Of a stretch of DNA of 64,000 nt, positions 8,420-16,078 are shown piece by piece; the first letter of the stretch is position 1; each line of letters begins with the position of its first letter. Origin of the DNA: Bacillota bacterium (lineage in GTDB: Bacteria; Bacillota; Clostridia; Christensenellales; Aristaeellaceae); assembly GCA_023411395.1 (NCBI GenBank), contig JAEYOV010000002.1, positions 76,504 to 140,503 on the forward strand, written 5' to 3'. The translations under genes were made by a program, and so were the position numbers. The notes beneath the pieces were generated by a model that saw nothing but the letters and a program-made list of their open reading frames with translations, searched no databases and was not told the origin of the DNA.

Positions 8420-9448
8420 TCATTTTTCTTCCATGCCCATGGAGATAAGCACCTTGCCGCCCTGGCGGCAGGAAGGATCCTCAAAAACCTTCAAAATATC
8501 GCCAAGAGAAAGCTCCAGGCTGATCATGTCACAAACATTAATCTTCTTCTCCGCCAGCAGGGAAATGGCCCTGGTAAAGGTGTAGGGATTGATGAACGAT
8601 GCGGTGATGTGCAGTTCCTTGGCAAAGACCTCATAAGGCTTTATGGCAAGCTCCGCGTGCGGCGGTGTAAGGCCGAAGAACATCACCACAGCGCCGCAGC
8701 CTGCAAGCTGAACTGCCTGGGCCATGGTCTTTACGCTGCCTACGCATTCTATCACGCAATCCACATTTGGATAACCGGCCAATATTTCTGCCAAGTCCTC
8801 CCGCGTGGGATCGACCGCTTTGTCTGCGCCCAGCTTCAGCGCCAACTCCCGCTTTTGCGCCGTGGGCTCAGAAACAATGATGTGTGCAGCGCCTTGTAGC
8901 CTTGCCAGTTGCAGCATGATCAGGCCGATGGGCCCGGCTCCAATCACCAGCACCGTCTGCCCGGCGCGGATGCGGCACAGGTCGATGCCGTGCACGCAGC
9001 AGGAGACCGTCTCACAAAGGGCGGCATGCTTGAGTGGCAAATGATCGGGGATCTTGTATACCTGCTTTTCCGGCACAGTGAGGTATTGGGCAAAGCCGCC
9101 CCTGACGGTGGTGCCGTACCCGGTCATATGGGTGCAGAAATGGCCCATGGCGTTGCGGCAGTAAAAGCACTGGCCGCACATTTCATTGGGGTCCACCGCC
9201 ACCCGGTCGCCGGCTTTTACCTGGGTGACACCGGCGCCTGTTTCCAGCACGATGCCGGACATTTCATGGCCCAGTATGTTGGGCGGCGTGACAGGCGCGG
9301 CACCGGGATCGCCTTCGTAGATATGAATGTCCGTACCGCACACGCCGCAATAGTTAACGGCGATGCGTACATCCTGGGGGCCAAGGGGCAGTTCCTGCAC
9401 TTCCTGCACCCTTATGTCATGCCTCCCGTAAAAAACAGCGGCTTTCAT
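8420..9448 (-). CDS. Zinc-dependent alcohol (polyol) dehydrogenase
   Basis: A 342-residue medium-chain dehydrogenase that oxidises an alcohol or sugar alcohol with NAD(P). Seen: catalytic zinc ligands Cys37 (YCGVCGTD) and His61/Glu62 (GHE), structural zinc Cys91, 94, 97 and 105, and the Rossmann motif GAGPIG (170-175). The opening extends to 9526, but AGGAGGAA just upstream of the ATG at 9448 sets the start. It resembles sorbitol/L-threonine dehydrogenases; the substrate is not decidable. It lies 74 bases downstream of nrdR on the same strand with no clear terminator between. Confidence 0.9.
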   Translation of the reverse strand: MKAAVFYGRHDIRVQEVQELPLGPQDVRIAVNYCGVCGTDIHIYEGDPGAAPVTPPNILGHEMSGIVLETGAGVTQVKAGDRVAVDPNEMCGQCFYCRNAMGHFCTHMTGYGTTVRGGFAQYLTVPEKQVYKIPDHLPLKHAALCETVSCCVHGIDLCRIRAGQTVLVIGAGPIGLIMLQLARLQGAAHIIVSEPTAQKRELALKLGADKAVDPTREDLAEILAGYPNVDCVIECVGSVKTMAQAVQLAGCGAVVMFFGLTPPHAELAIKPYEVFAKELHITASFINPYTFTRAISLLAEKKINVCDMISLELSLGDILKVFEDPSCRQGGKVLISMGMEEK

Positions 9449-9522
9449 GGTATTCCTCCTGCGTATTTCATGAAAAACAGGCCGTTGCCGAAGGATAGCC
9501 CCAAGGCAAGGACCTGTGCAAA

Positions 9523-10002
9523 TCAAATGTTTTCCTCTTTGTGGTGCTGGTTTTCGCTCAAAAGCTTGGTCAATTCCTCCATGAAGCTGGAGATGTCGGT
9601 AAACTGGCGGTACACGGAGGCAAAACGCACATAGGCCACCTCGTCCAGCTTTTTCAACTCCTCCATCACCATTTCCCCAATTTGACGGGTGGTGACCTCC
9701 GCTTCCATGGTGTTGTATACATTCTGCTCAATCCTTGTAACGACGGCGTCGATCTCCGCCAGGGAGATGGGACGTTTTTCGCAGGCATGCAAAATGCCGT
9801 TGCGGATTTTTTGGCTGTCAAAGGGCTCCCTGCGCTTGTCTTTTTTTACGACAAGCAGGGGAACAAGTTCAATTTTTTCATAGGTTGTGAACCGCCGTCC
9901 GCATTGCATACACTCCCGGCGGCGGCGTATGCTGTTGCCCTCCTCGGTAGGGCGGGAATCAATCACCTTGCTGTCGGGGCAACTGCAGTATTGGCATCTC
10001 AT
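9523..10002 (-). CDS. nrdR: Transcriptional repressor NrdR
   Basis: A 159-residue repressor of ribonucleotide reductase genes. Seen: a zinc ribbon with Cys3, Cys6, Cys31 and Cys34, then an ATP-cone domain starting around residue 49 that senses ATP/dATP. Length and sequence match the family closely. It binds NrdR boxes at nrd promoters; no nrd genes are in this window. Its position behind ylmC in a sigma-factor cluster is one I associate with Clostridia. Confidence 0.97.
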   Translation of the reverse strand: MRCQYCSCPDSKVIDSRPTEEGNSIRRRRECMQCGRRFTTYEKIELVPLLVVKKDKRREPFDSQKIRNGILHACEKRPISLAEIDAVVTRIEQNVYNTMEAEVTTRQIGEMVMEELKKLDEVAYVRFASVYRQFTDISSFMEELTKLLSENQHHKEENI

Positions 10003-10125
10003 GTATTTTCTTCCTCCGGGACGGGAGCGCCGTCTCTTACGTTTTTTTTATTATATCCCAATCCCTGAAAGACGTAAAGGGAAACGCAGCCGGTTTTCGA
10101 CAAAATGTAGAGAACTTTGCATGGA

Positions 10126-10365
10126 TTACAAATCCTCTATGTTGACCAGAATCACATCGTCTCCGATTTTGCAGATTCTGTTCCAGGGAATGACGATGCC
10201 GCACTTTTCGCCTCTTAGCATCGACAGCATATTGAACTCCCCAGGCACTACTATGGCTTGGACCGTACCGTCCTTTTCACAAAACTCGATATCCATCACC
10301 TTGCCCAGGCGGCGGCCGTCGCAGGTGTTCACCACATCCTTGGTGCGCATTTCCGACAGGCTCAC
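10126..10365 (-). CDS. ylmC: YlmC/YmxH-family sporulation-associated PRC-barrel protein
   Basis: A 79-residue protein of the YlmC/YmxH family (PRC-barrel fold), usually found beside sporulation genes; molecular role unknown. The family N-terminus (hydrophobic-S-E-K-D/E-V-N, then D-G-R-L-G) is seen as VSLSEMRTKDVVNTCDGRRL, which places the start at the GTG at 10365 rather than a downstream ATG. GGGAGG lies 9 bases before it. Part of that ribosome binding site is the 3' arm of a hairpin (10378-10407), so translation may be controlled. It follows sigG after a terminator-like hairpin. Confidence 0.85.
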   Translation of the reverse strand: MSLSEMRTKDVVNTCDGRRLGKVMDIEFCEKDGTVQAIVVPGEFNMLSMLRGEKCGIVIPWNRICKIGDDVILVNIEDL

Positions 10366-10377
10366 GGGTATGCACCT

Positions 10378-10407
10378 CCCTTCCTTAGTTTTATGCGAAA
10401 GGAAGGG
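10378..10407 (-). promoter_or_regulatory. Hairpin covering the ylmC ribosome binding site
   Basis: On the minus strand CCCTTCCTT pairs perfectly with AAGGAAGGG (9 bp, 12-base loop). The last three G of the 3' arm are the first three bases of the GGGAGG ribosome binding site. No known riboswitch core was recognised. Confidence 0.45.
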
Positions 10408-10490
10408 GAAAGTTGCAGGGGAACAGGCTATGAACCGCCATACCAATTGTGGGGGAACAAAAAGAAAAGACCTTGCCATTTGAAAACGAA

Positions 10491-10520
10491 GCACCACCCG
10501 GACGAAGTGCAGGGTGGTGC
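10491..10520 (-). terminator. Terminator after sigG
   Basis: GCACCACCC (10491-10499) pairs with GGGTGGTGC (10512-10520), and on the minus strand the stem is followed by TTCGTTTTC. It lies about 55 bases past the sigG stop, so ylmC probably has its own promoter or is reached by read-through. The 210-base gap holds no other feature apart from the ylmC leader hairpin. Confidence 0.6.
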
Positions 10521-10575
10521 GCAAGGCCGCAGGCAAAAGTGCGGACTTAAGAAAATGGCCCGTCTTTTTCGTGGA

Positions 10576-11364
10576 TTACATTTGCTGCACCTGCACATGC
10601 TTTCGCATGTGGAGCAGCGCGTTTTTTTCGAGCCTTGACACCTGTGCCTGGCTGATGCCGATTTCGTTGGCCACTTCCATCTGGGTGCGGCCCTCGAAAA
10701 ACCGAAGCCGCAAAATGCGCTTTTCCCGGTCATTCAGGCGGCGCATGGCCTCCTTGATGGTGATTTCCTCCAGCCAGGCTTCGTCCACGTGCTTGTCATC
10801 CTTCACCTGGTCCATGATATAGATGGCGTCACCGCCGTCGTTGTATACTGGCTCAAAGAGGGATACTGGGTCCTGAATGGCCTCCAGGGCGAACACCACA
10901 TCCTCCCTTGGGATGTGCAGCTCGGCGGCCAGCTCGGTAACGGTGGGCTCCCGGTTCAGGCTGCCGGCCAGCCGGTCACGGGCCTGCAATGCCTTGTAGG
11001 CGATGTCCCGAAGTGACCTCGAGACCCTGATGGCGTTGTTGTCCCGAAGATAGCGGCGGATTTCGCCAATAATCATGGGCACCGCATACGTGGAAAACCT
11101 GACGTTTTGAGTCACATCAAAGTTGTCCAGGGCTTTGATGAGCCCGATGCAGCCTACCTGGAACAGATCGTCCACATTTTCGCCCCGGTTGGTAAAGCGC
11201 TGGATCACGCTCAGAACCAAACGCAGGTTGCCTCTTATGAATTCTTCCCTCGCGGCCTGGTCGCCGCTGTGGACCAGGGGGAAAAGCTGACGCATGCGTT
11301 CATTGTTCAAAACGGGCAAAGAGGATGTGTCTACGCCGCAGATTTCTACCTTTCCTGTTGCCAT
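10576..11364 (-). CDS. sigG: RNA polymerase sporulation sigma factor SigG
   Basis: Late forespore sigma factor, 262 residues. Seen: the diagnostic N-terminus KVEICGVDTSSLPVLNN, region 2 (RGENVDDLFQVGCIGLIKAL and FSTYAVPMIIGEIRRYLRDN), region 3, and region 4 with the helix-turn-helix ISQAQVSRLE. A GTG lies 15 bases upstream, but GGAGG sits 8 bases before the ATG at 11364, favouring that start. It follows sigE by 71 bases, and a sigma-G/F-type promoter lies in that gap, matching the known behaviour of sigG being transcribed both from the upstream operon and from its own forespore promoter. Confidence 0.97.
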   Translation of the reverse strand: MATGKVEICGVDTSSLPVLNNERMRQLFPLVHSGDQAAREEFIRGNLRLVLSVIQRFTNRGENVDDLFQVGCIGLIKALDNFDVTQNVRFSTYAVPMIIGEIRRYLRDNNAIRVSRSLRDIAYKALQARDRLAGSLNREPTVTELAAELHIPREDVVFALEAIQDPVSLFEPVYNDGGDAIYIMDQVKDDKHVDEAWLEEITIKEAMRRLNDREKRILRLRFFEGRTQMEVANEIGISQAQVSRLEKNALLHMRKHVQVQQM

Positions 11365-11394
11365 ACCGCATTCCTCCACGATTCCGGATGAATG

Positions 11395-11424
11395 CAGTAT
11401 GACCCCATGAGGGGGGTTTTATGC
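11395..11424 (-). promoter_or_regulatory. Sigma-G/sigma-F type promoter of sigG
   Basis: On the minus strand GCATA (11424-11420), an 18-base spacer, then CATACTG (11401-11395). This fits the forespore consensus (GnATR, 18 bases, CATnnTA) in six of seven -10 positions. It ends 30 bases before the sigG start. Part of the spacer is a C/G palindrome that could also form a small hairpin. Confidence 0.6.
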
Positions 11425-11435
11425 CGTGCGACAAA

Positions 11436-12176
11436 CTAACTGCTGATGCGTGTCAGTTCGACATGCAGCCGTGAAAGGATGCGTTTTTCCAATCTTGAAA
11501 TGTAAGATTGCGAAATTCCCAGAATATCGGCGACTTCCTTTTGTGTTTTTTCCTGGCCCCCGGACAGGCCGAAACGTAATTGCATGATGCGCTGCTCCCT
11601 GGGACTCAGGTGATCCAGAGCGCAGGAGAGAAGCTGCTTTTCCACACTTTCTTCAATACATTTATATACCATGTCGCCTTCTGTGCCCAAAACATCGGAG
11701 AGCAAAAGCTCATTGCCGTCCCAGTCGGTTTTCAGCGGTTCATCCAGGGAAACCTCCAGACGTGTGCGGCTGTTGCGGCGCAAAAACATCAGTACCTCGT
11801 TTTCAATGCATCGGGAGGCGTAGGTGGCCAGCTTGATCTTTTTGTCGGGGTCGAATGTGTTCACCGCCTTGATCAGCCCGATGGTGCCGATGGAGATCAG
11901 GTCCTCCAGCGCGATGCCCGTATTTTCAAACTTTCTGGCGATAAACACAACAAGGCGCAGGTTTCGCTCGATAAGGATGGAGCGCACCGTGCCGTCATCG
12001 TCCCTCAATTGCTCCACAAGCAGTCGCTCCTCCTGGGGCGACAGGGGAACGGGCAGCGGATCGGGCCCGCCGATGTAATGGACCTGGCCCGGATGCAAAA
12101 GGGCCAGCCAGAACAGTACCTTCCTGCGCAAGATTGTATACCACCGCCGGGGAATGACGAGCACTTTTAAGCGCAT
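11436..12176 (-). CDS. sigE: RNA polymerase sporulation sigma factor SigE (pro-form)
   Basis: Early mother-cell sigma factor, 246 residues, made as an inactive precursor. Seen: a basic, hydrophobic pro-sequence, the family signature YIGG with LPVPLS just after it, region 2 (RNLRLVVFIARKFENTG, then DLISIGTIGLIKAVNTF), and region 4 with ISQSYISRLEKRI. AGGAGGAA precedes the ATG at 12176; the longer opening to 12239 overlaps spoIIGA and is not used. SpoIIGA, encoded 13 bases upstream, is the protease expected to remove the pro-sequence. Together they form the classic spoIIG operon. Confidence 0.97.
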   Translation of the reverse strand: MRLKVLVIPRRWYTILRRKVLFWLALLHPGQVHYIGGPDPLPVPLSPQEERLLVEQLRDDDGTVRSILIERNLRLVVFIARKFENTGIALEDLISIGTIGLIKAVNTFDPDKKIKLATYASRCIENEVLMFLRRNSRTRLEVSLDEPLKTDWDGNELLLSDVLGTEGDMVYKCIEESVEKQLLSCALDHLSPREQRIMQLRFGLSGGQEKTQKEVADILGISQSYISRLEKRILSRLHVELTRISS

Positions 12177-12189
12177 GAAGATTTCCTCC

Positions 12190-12990
12190 TTATAATGCCT
12201 CCACCACGGCGGCAGGCACAAGCGCCTGGGCGCCGTCATAACCGGTAGGGGCTATGGCAATGAGCACCTGGCTGTCATGCCAGGTGCCTTCCAATTGCAC
12301 GCGAAAATGGCTGGGGCGGAAGCACATCATCAGCTTATGGCCCGCGGTGGTTTGCACACGCAAAAACCTGAACCCCACAGGCAGGGTCTCCGGGTTATCC
12401 GGCTTCACGGCAGCGGGCAAAAGGGGTTTCAATGAACTGGAGGAAGCCACCACCACCGGCAGCCCCGTGATGGGATCGGTAAGCTGGTTGCCCGTATCCA
12501 GCATAGCGGGCAAACGGACAGCTTCGGGGAATATGCTGCCGCCTTCCATAGAAATTTCCACCATGGTCACTTTGGATGAGGTTTTGATCCTGATACCGCA
12601 AAAAAAGGCAGCCCCGGCCATCGACAAAAACAGCGTCCCGAAGGCAAGCCATATGGAAATTCCCTGCAGCACGAGCCAACTTAAAAATCCTCCCAGCAAA
12701 AGGCCGCAAAGCAGTATCAACAGCACCGCCTTCAGTACAAGCAGCGGCCGCAGATGAGGAAACAGGATTCTTACCATAAGCAGCGCCGACAGGAGCACAA
12801 AGGGAACCGTTCGCAAAAAAGAAAGCCCGGGCCAAAAAGCTGCGATTCCATATGCTGTGCCGCAAAGGGCTGCTACAAAGATACGCTTCCATTCCGGTAC
12901 GGGCCCGCCAAGCAAGCGGACCGCAAGCCATAGGGACAGGCCGTTGGCCAGCGTGTTGACCAGCGCAAACAGCTCCCCGTTCACTTTCAT
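12190..12990 (-). CDS. spoIIGA: Sigma-E processing peptidase SpoIIGA
   Basis: Membrane aspartic protease that activates pro-SigE in the mother cell, 266 residues. Seen: an N-terminal half with five hydrophobic segments and a C-terminal soluble domain with the aspartic protease motif LDTGNQLTDPITG and a later PTGYDG motif. The opening runs to 13200, but GGAGGAG just upstream of the ATG at 12990 and the family's compact N-terminus support this start. It is divergent from a small HTH gene; Spo0A control would be expected from the family, but I could not assign a convincing Spo0A box. Confidence 0.93.
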   Translation of the reverse strand: MKVNGELFALVNTLANGLSLWLAVRLLGGPVPEWKRIFVAALCGTAYGIAAFWPGLSFLRTVPFVLLSALLMVRILFPHLRPLLVLKAVLLILLCGLLLGGFLSWLVLQGISIWLAFGTLFLSMAGAAFFCGIRIKTSSKVTMVEISMEGGSIFPEAVRLPAMLDTGNQLTDPITGLPVVVASSSSLKPLLPAAVKPDNPETLPVGFRFLRVQTTAGHKLMMCFRPSHFRVQLEGTWHDSQVLIAIAPTGYDGAQALVPAAVVEAL

Positions 12991-13136
12991 ACCGGCTCCT
13001 CCCCATATAACACTGTTCACAGTATATGATGACCATGTCGGCGGATATGTTGATTTGAGGCGCGAAACACTGTGCCCATGCGCCAGGATGCGACAGTTGC
13101 TTTTTATTTTTTTAATACAGAAATTTGAAAAGGGGG

Positions 13137-13165
13137 TTGACAAAAAATGCGCCACAGTATATAAT
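13137..13165 (+). promoter_or_regulatory. Consensus sigma-A promoter of the small HTH gene
   Basis: TTGACA (13137-13142), a 17-base spacer, TATAAT (13160-13165): a perfect consensus match, 34 bases before the start codon. Confidence 0.85.
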
Positions 13166-13198
13166 GCAAACAAATGTTCGCATATGGAGGATGTACAC

Positions 13199-13444
13199 AT
13201 GATGCAACCGAAATGGCAGGATAGGGAAAGGAAAGCACTGGCCTACCGTGGCTGGCTGGTTGAGGCAAGGCTTTCTGTCCGCATGACCCAAGTGCAGGTG
13301 GCGGACGCATGCGGCATCTCCCGCAGCGCGTATCAAAAGTATGAGTATGGGCAGAGAACGCCCAGGAAAAGCAAGCGGGAAGAGCTTCAAAAGGTGCTCG
13401 CCCTGCATTCAGCCGGTTTCGACAGGGGACAGGAGGAGCAATAA
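13199..13444 (+). CDS. Small XRE-family DNA-binding protein
   Basis: An 81-residue regulator that is essentially a single helix-turn-helix of the Cro/XRE type: LSVRMTQVQVADACGISRSA followed by YQKYEYGQR. GGAGG lies 8 bases before the ATG at 13199 (a second ATG follows at once). Its consensus promoter suggests strong vegetative expression. It is divergent from spoIIGA, so it may regulate that gene or itself; target unknown. A 48-residue ORF follows two bases after its stop and is probably co-translated. Confidence 0.8.
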   Translation: MMQPKWQDRERKALAYRGWLVEARLSVRMTQVQVADACGISRSAYQKYEYGQRTPRKSKREELQKVLALHSAGFDRGQEEQ

Positions 13445-13445
13445 T

Positions 13446-13592
13446 ATGCTAAGCTTCATCAAATACTGGCTCGATCAAAAAAGAATGCTGCGCAGGCAGA
13501 TGCAGCAGCTGCAATACAGCCGGTGGGAGCGAAGGAACCATCCGGTGTTTGCCCGCCGCAAAAGCCGATGGTCCATGGTAAAGACACTGTGA
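13446..13592 (+). CDS. Small basic hypothetical protein (48 aa)
   Basis: A 48-residue ORF starting just after the HTH gene, with AGGAGG (13431-13436) 9 bases before its ATG, inside the end of the upstream gene. The product is strongly basic and Arg/Trp-rich (RRQMQQLQYSRWERRNHPVF). No family recognised. The good ribosome binding site and tight coupling are the only evidence that it is real. A product this basic might bind nucleic acid, but that is a guess. Confidence 0.5.
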   Translation: MLSFIKYWLDQKRMLRRQMQQLQYSRWERRNHPVFARRKSRWSMVKTL

Positions 13593-13672
13593 TCGAAGGC
13601 TGCGCTGCACCGCTTCCATAACGGCAAGGCCTCGGAGAAACGGGTAGGGGAATGCACTCCCCGTAACCGGCA

Positions 13673-13701
13673 TTGCGGGACTGACTGAAATCAGGTATAA
13701 T
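13673..13701 (+). promoter_or_regulatory. Sigma-A promoter of the 13760 gene
   Basis: TTGCGG (13673-13678), a 17-base spacer, TATAAT (13696-13701). Transcription would begin near 13708, which excludes an in-frame ATG at 13700 as the start of the following gene. Confidence 0.65.
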
Positions 13702-13759
13702 GCAGGGGAGGATGAGGCTGGATCGTTGTATGGTCATCCGGGCGAAAGGAGCCGCTTTC

Positions 13760-14299
13760 GTGAAGTATCTTCGACGGTTTGTATGGTACCTGGCTACGCG
13801 GTTAATGCTTTTGTGCGCTTTGCTTGGGCTGATGACGGTGGCGTTTTACTATTCCATGAACGCTACCAACATTTATATTGTGCTCAAGGATGGCATGGCC
13901 AAACGGGCTCAGGTGATCATGATGGGGGAAGAACCGCAGGAACTGAGCAAATATTTTCAAAACAGCTTCCTTGATAGGGACGAAGCGCTCGTTCTGGCCA
14001 AACAGGGGAATTCGCCCTATACGCATTATACGGTCCGCGGCATTGACCACCGGCTTGAAATGGAATGGATGTGGTGCTGGCCCTGGGAGGATACGGCCAG
14101 GGCAGACATCACCGAAAGCATCCCCCGCATCGACGGGCGCGTGAACAACGCCAGCCGGGAGGCGCTGCTGGCTGCCGGAGGCGAGCAGAGCCTGTCGCCG
14201 CCCAGGTGGCAGAGTGCGAAGTACCGGGCGGTGCTCACCCGTGAAAACGGCCAGTGGCGCATCAAAAGCCTCACGCTGCTGGAAGTCATCAAAGATTAA
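13760..14299 (+). CDS. Hypothetical single-pass membrane protein
   Basis: A 179-residue protein with one membrane segment near the N-terminus (residues about 10-32, FVWYLATRLMLLCALLGLMT) and an extracytoplasmic domain of about 140 residues. I chose the GTG at 13760 because AAAGGAG lies 8 bases before it; ATG 13730 has no ribosome binding site and ATG 13700 falls in the promoter -10. The C-terminal strand pattern (YRAVLTRENGQWRIKSLTLL) resembles a small NTF2-like or lipoprotein-type beta domain, but I do not recognise a family. Terminator directly downstream. Confidence 0.75.
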   Translation: MKYLRRFVWYLATRLMLLCALLGLMTVAFYYSMNATNIYIVLKDGMAKRAQVIMMGEEPQELSKYFQNSFLDRDEALVLAKQGNSPYTHYTVRGIDHRLEMEWMWCWPWEDTARADITESIPRIDGRVNNASREALLAAGGEQSLSPPRWQSAKYRAVLTRENGQWRIKSLTLLEVIKD

Positions 14300-14304
14300 G
14301 AAAG

Positions 14305-14336
14305 CGCCTCTTCAAGTGCATTTGAAGAGGCGTTTC
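14305..14336. terminator. Bidirectional terminator
   Basis: CGCCTCTTCAA (14305-14315) pairs with TTGAAGAGGCG (14322-14332), then TTT. It separates the convergent membrane-protein and LUD genes. Confidence 0.75.
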
Positions 14337-14342
14337 CTTGTT

Positions 14343-14960
14343 TCAGTATCCCAGCGTTTCCTCCACCAGCAGCACAGTGATCTTTTTCCCCTTGGGGGGG
14401 CGCGATATGGCTACAATGATATTGCACATGCAGTCGTCGCCGCAGGTTTGCACCTTGCATATCCCCGTGTGGGCGCAGGGCGTGTCCAGCGACAGCCGTC
14501 TGGCGTTGGGCGGGCAGGCCTGCTGCTTGACGCGGGCGATGGCGGTGTTCAGCCCACCGTCCGTAAGCTTGGAATGGCTGATGACAAGGTACACCTGCTT
14601 GGGGCCGTCAAACATGGCAGCTACGCGGTTTCCGACGCCGTCGATGTTCACGAGCTGCCCGTCCCTGGTAACGGCGTTGGTGGAGGCCAGATAAACATCC
14701 GCCAGCCTTGCTTTTGCACGGGCGGCGGATACTTCCTCCTTGGGCACTTCCCAGTGCCAGGTTACCTGATGGCCTTTTTCCCGGAGGGCAGGTACCACAT
14801 TCAGTTCCCGGATGGTCATGGAACCGCCCACGCCCACGGTAGCGCCCGCGGGGATGTGGCTGAGCAGAAATTCCCGGGCCTCCTGCGACGTCTCCAGCGG
14901 CACCACCTCAAAACCCCGGCCGCGCATTTGAGAAATGACCTGTTGGATGGATTCCTGCAT
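14343..14960 (-). CDS. LUD-domain protein (LutC/YkgG-like)
   Basis: A 205-residue LUD-domain protein, related to LutC of lactate utilisation and to many stand-alone clostridial homologues of unknown substrate. Seen: TVGVGGSMTIREL, STNAVTRDGQLVNIDGVGNR and a C-terminal Cys-rich stretch (CAHTGICKVQTCGDDCMCN) with five Cys that could bind metal. AAAGGTG precedes the ATG at 14960; the longer opening overlaps the capA-like gene. LutA/LutB partners are absent, so assignment to lactate oxidation would be unsafe. Confidence 0.82.
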   Translation of the reverse strand: MQESIQQVISQMRGRGFEVVPLETSQEAREFLLSHIPAGATVGVGGSMTIRELNVVPALREKGHQVTWHWEVPKEEVSAARAKARLADVYLASTNAVTRDGQLVNIDGVGNRVAAMFDGPKQVYLVISHSKLTDGGLNTAIARVKQQACPPNARRLSLDTPCAHTGICKVQTCGDDCMCNIIVAISRPPKGKKITVLLVEETLGY

Positions 14961-15024
14961 AACAATCACCTTTCCAATGGAATAGGGACATGATTCATCG
15001 GCTTTTAGAAAGAGTCCCGCTTTT

Positions 15025-16059
15025 CTAGTTGGCAGGGACGGCATCCTGCACGGCGCCGATCCCCTCCGCATACGGGTTCAGGGGAAAGGGAGTATCTCCC
15101 TGGATGCGCTTTATAACGGCCTGCGCTTCCTCCCCGGTGACATGATAGGGCTGGAAATTGTTCTGCGGCTGAGTGCCGCTGGTATGAACGGGAAGAATGG
15201 TAAGCTGCTGGCTTTTGAACGCGCCGCCTTCAAAGGTGAGCTTCACCTGTGCGATGTAGGCTTGCAGGCTGCGTGGGTTTAGTTTCAGGTTGCCGCCAAA
15301 GCTGAAATTGCCCACGCTGTAGAGAATGAGCCGGTTCTTGTAGATTTCAATGCCCTGTACCACATGGGGATGGGTACCCACCACCAGATCCGCCCCGCTC
15401 AATATGACCTCGTGGGAAGTGAGCCTTTGCTTTTTGTTGTGTACAAAGGAGTATTCCCAGCCAAAATGAAGATTCACGATCACAAACTGGCAGCCGTCTT
15501 CCGATTTTAACGAAGCGATCCTTTTATTCAGGGATTTGCCATGGGTGTTATAATCTGTAATGGTCAGCCCCAGAAAGGCAATACGGATGCCGTCCTTTTC
15601 CAGGATGTACACATCCTCTTTTTCGCAGTAAGCAATGCCGGCGTTTTTCAAAATCTCCTTGGTGCTTTCCATGCCGGTTTTCCCGTAATCATCGGTGTGG
15701 TTGTTGCCCAGATTGACCATTTCGATCCCGCTTGAGGTCAGGATATTCACAAACGAGGAAGGCCCCCGGAAACGGTAGGTCTGCTTCTTGTTTTCGCCCT
15801 GGGCGCTGTCCGCCAGAACACCTTCCAGGTTGACCACCGTCCAGTCGTCGTTCAGAAAGACATCCCGGACCTTTTCCAGGGGATATTCCACGCCGTGCTC
15901 CTTAATGAAGGAATCGAAGGAGCCGTTCCGATCCCGCAGGTATTCCTCGCTGCCCAGGGTGCAGTCTCCCGCGAAGGAGAGGGTAAGCGTCACTTCTTCG
16001 GCCAGGCAGGACGGCATGAGGAGCAGGATTACAGCCAGCAGAATGGGGGCGAATTTCAT
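15025..16059 (-). CDS. CapA-family metallophosphoesterase-like protein (copy 1)
   Basis: Secreted protein of the CapA (poly-gamma-glutamate synthesis) family, 344 residues. Seen: a signal peptide ending at about residue 21, then the calcineurin-like metal-binding motifs FAGDCTLG, NLEGVL, NLGNNHTDDYG and GTHPHVVQG. The family takes part in capsule or wall polymer export or modification, but most clostridial paralogues are uncharacterised. It starts 19 bases after a second copy (16079-17188) with which it shares the domain order and the C-terminal LTILPVHTSG/QPYHVTGEEAQ region. GGAGG lies 5 bases before the ATG. No capB/capC nearby. Confidence 0.85.
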   Translation of the reverse strand: MKFAPILLAVILLLMPSCLAEEVTLTLSFAGDCTLGSEEYLRDRNGSFDSFIKEHGVEYPLEKVRDVFLNDDWTVVNLEGVLADSAQGENKKQTYRFRGPSSFVNILTSSGIEMVNLGNNHTDDYGKTGMESTKEILKNAGIAYCEKEDVYILEKDGIRIAFLGLTITDYNTHGKSLNKRIASLKSEDGCQFVIVNLHFGWEYSFVHNKKQRLTSHEVILSGADLVVGTHPHVVQGIEIYKNRLILYSVGNFSFGGNLKLNPRSLQAYIAQVKLTFEGGAFKSQQLTILPVHTSGTQPQNNFQPYHVTGEEAQAVIKRIQGDTPFPLNPYAEGIGAVQDAVPAN

Positions 16060-16078
16060 GAAGACCTCCGCAAATTGT

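Noticed and set aside
12991..13198. Spo0A boxes in the spoIIGA/HTH divergent region
   Set aside because: One partial match (TTTGTCAACC on the minus strand) overlaps the consensus -35 of the opposite gene; a single weak site is not enough.
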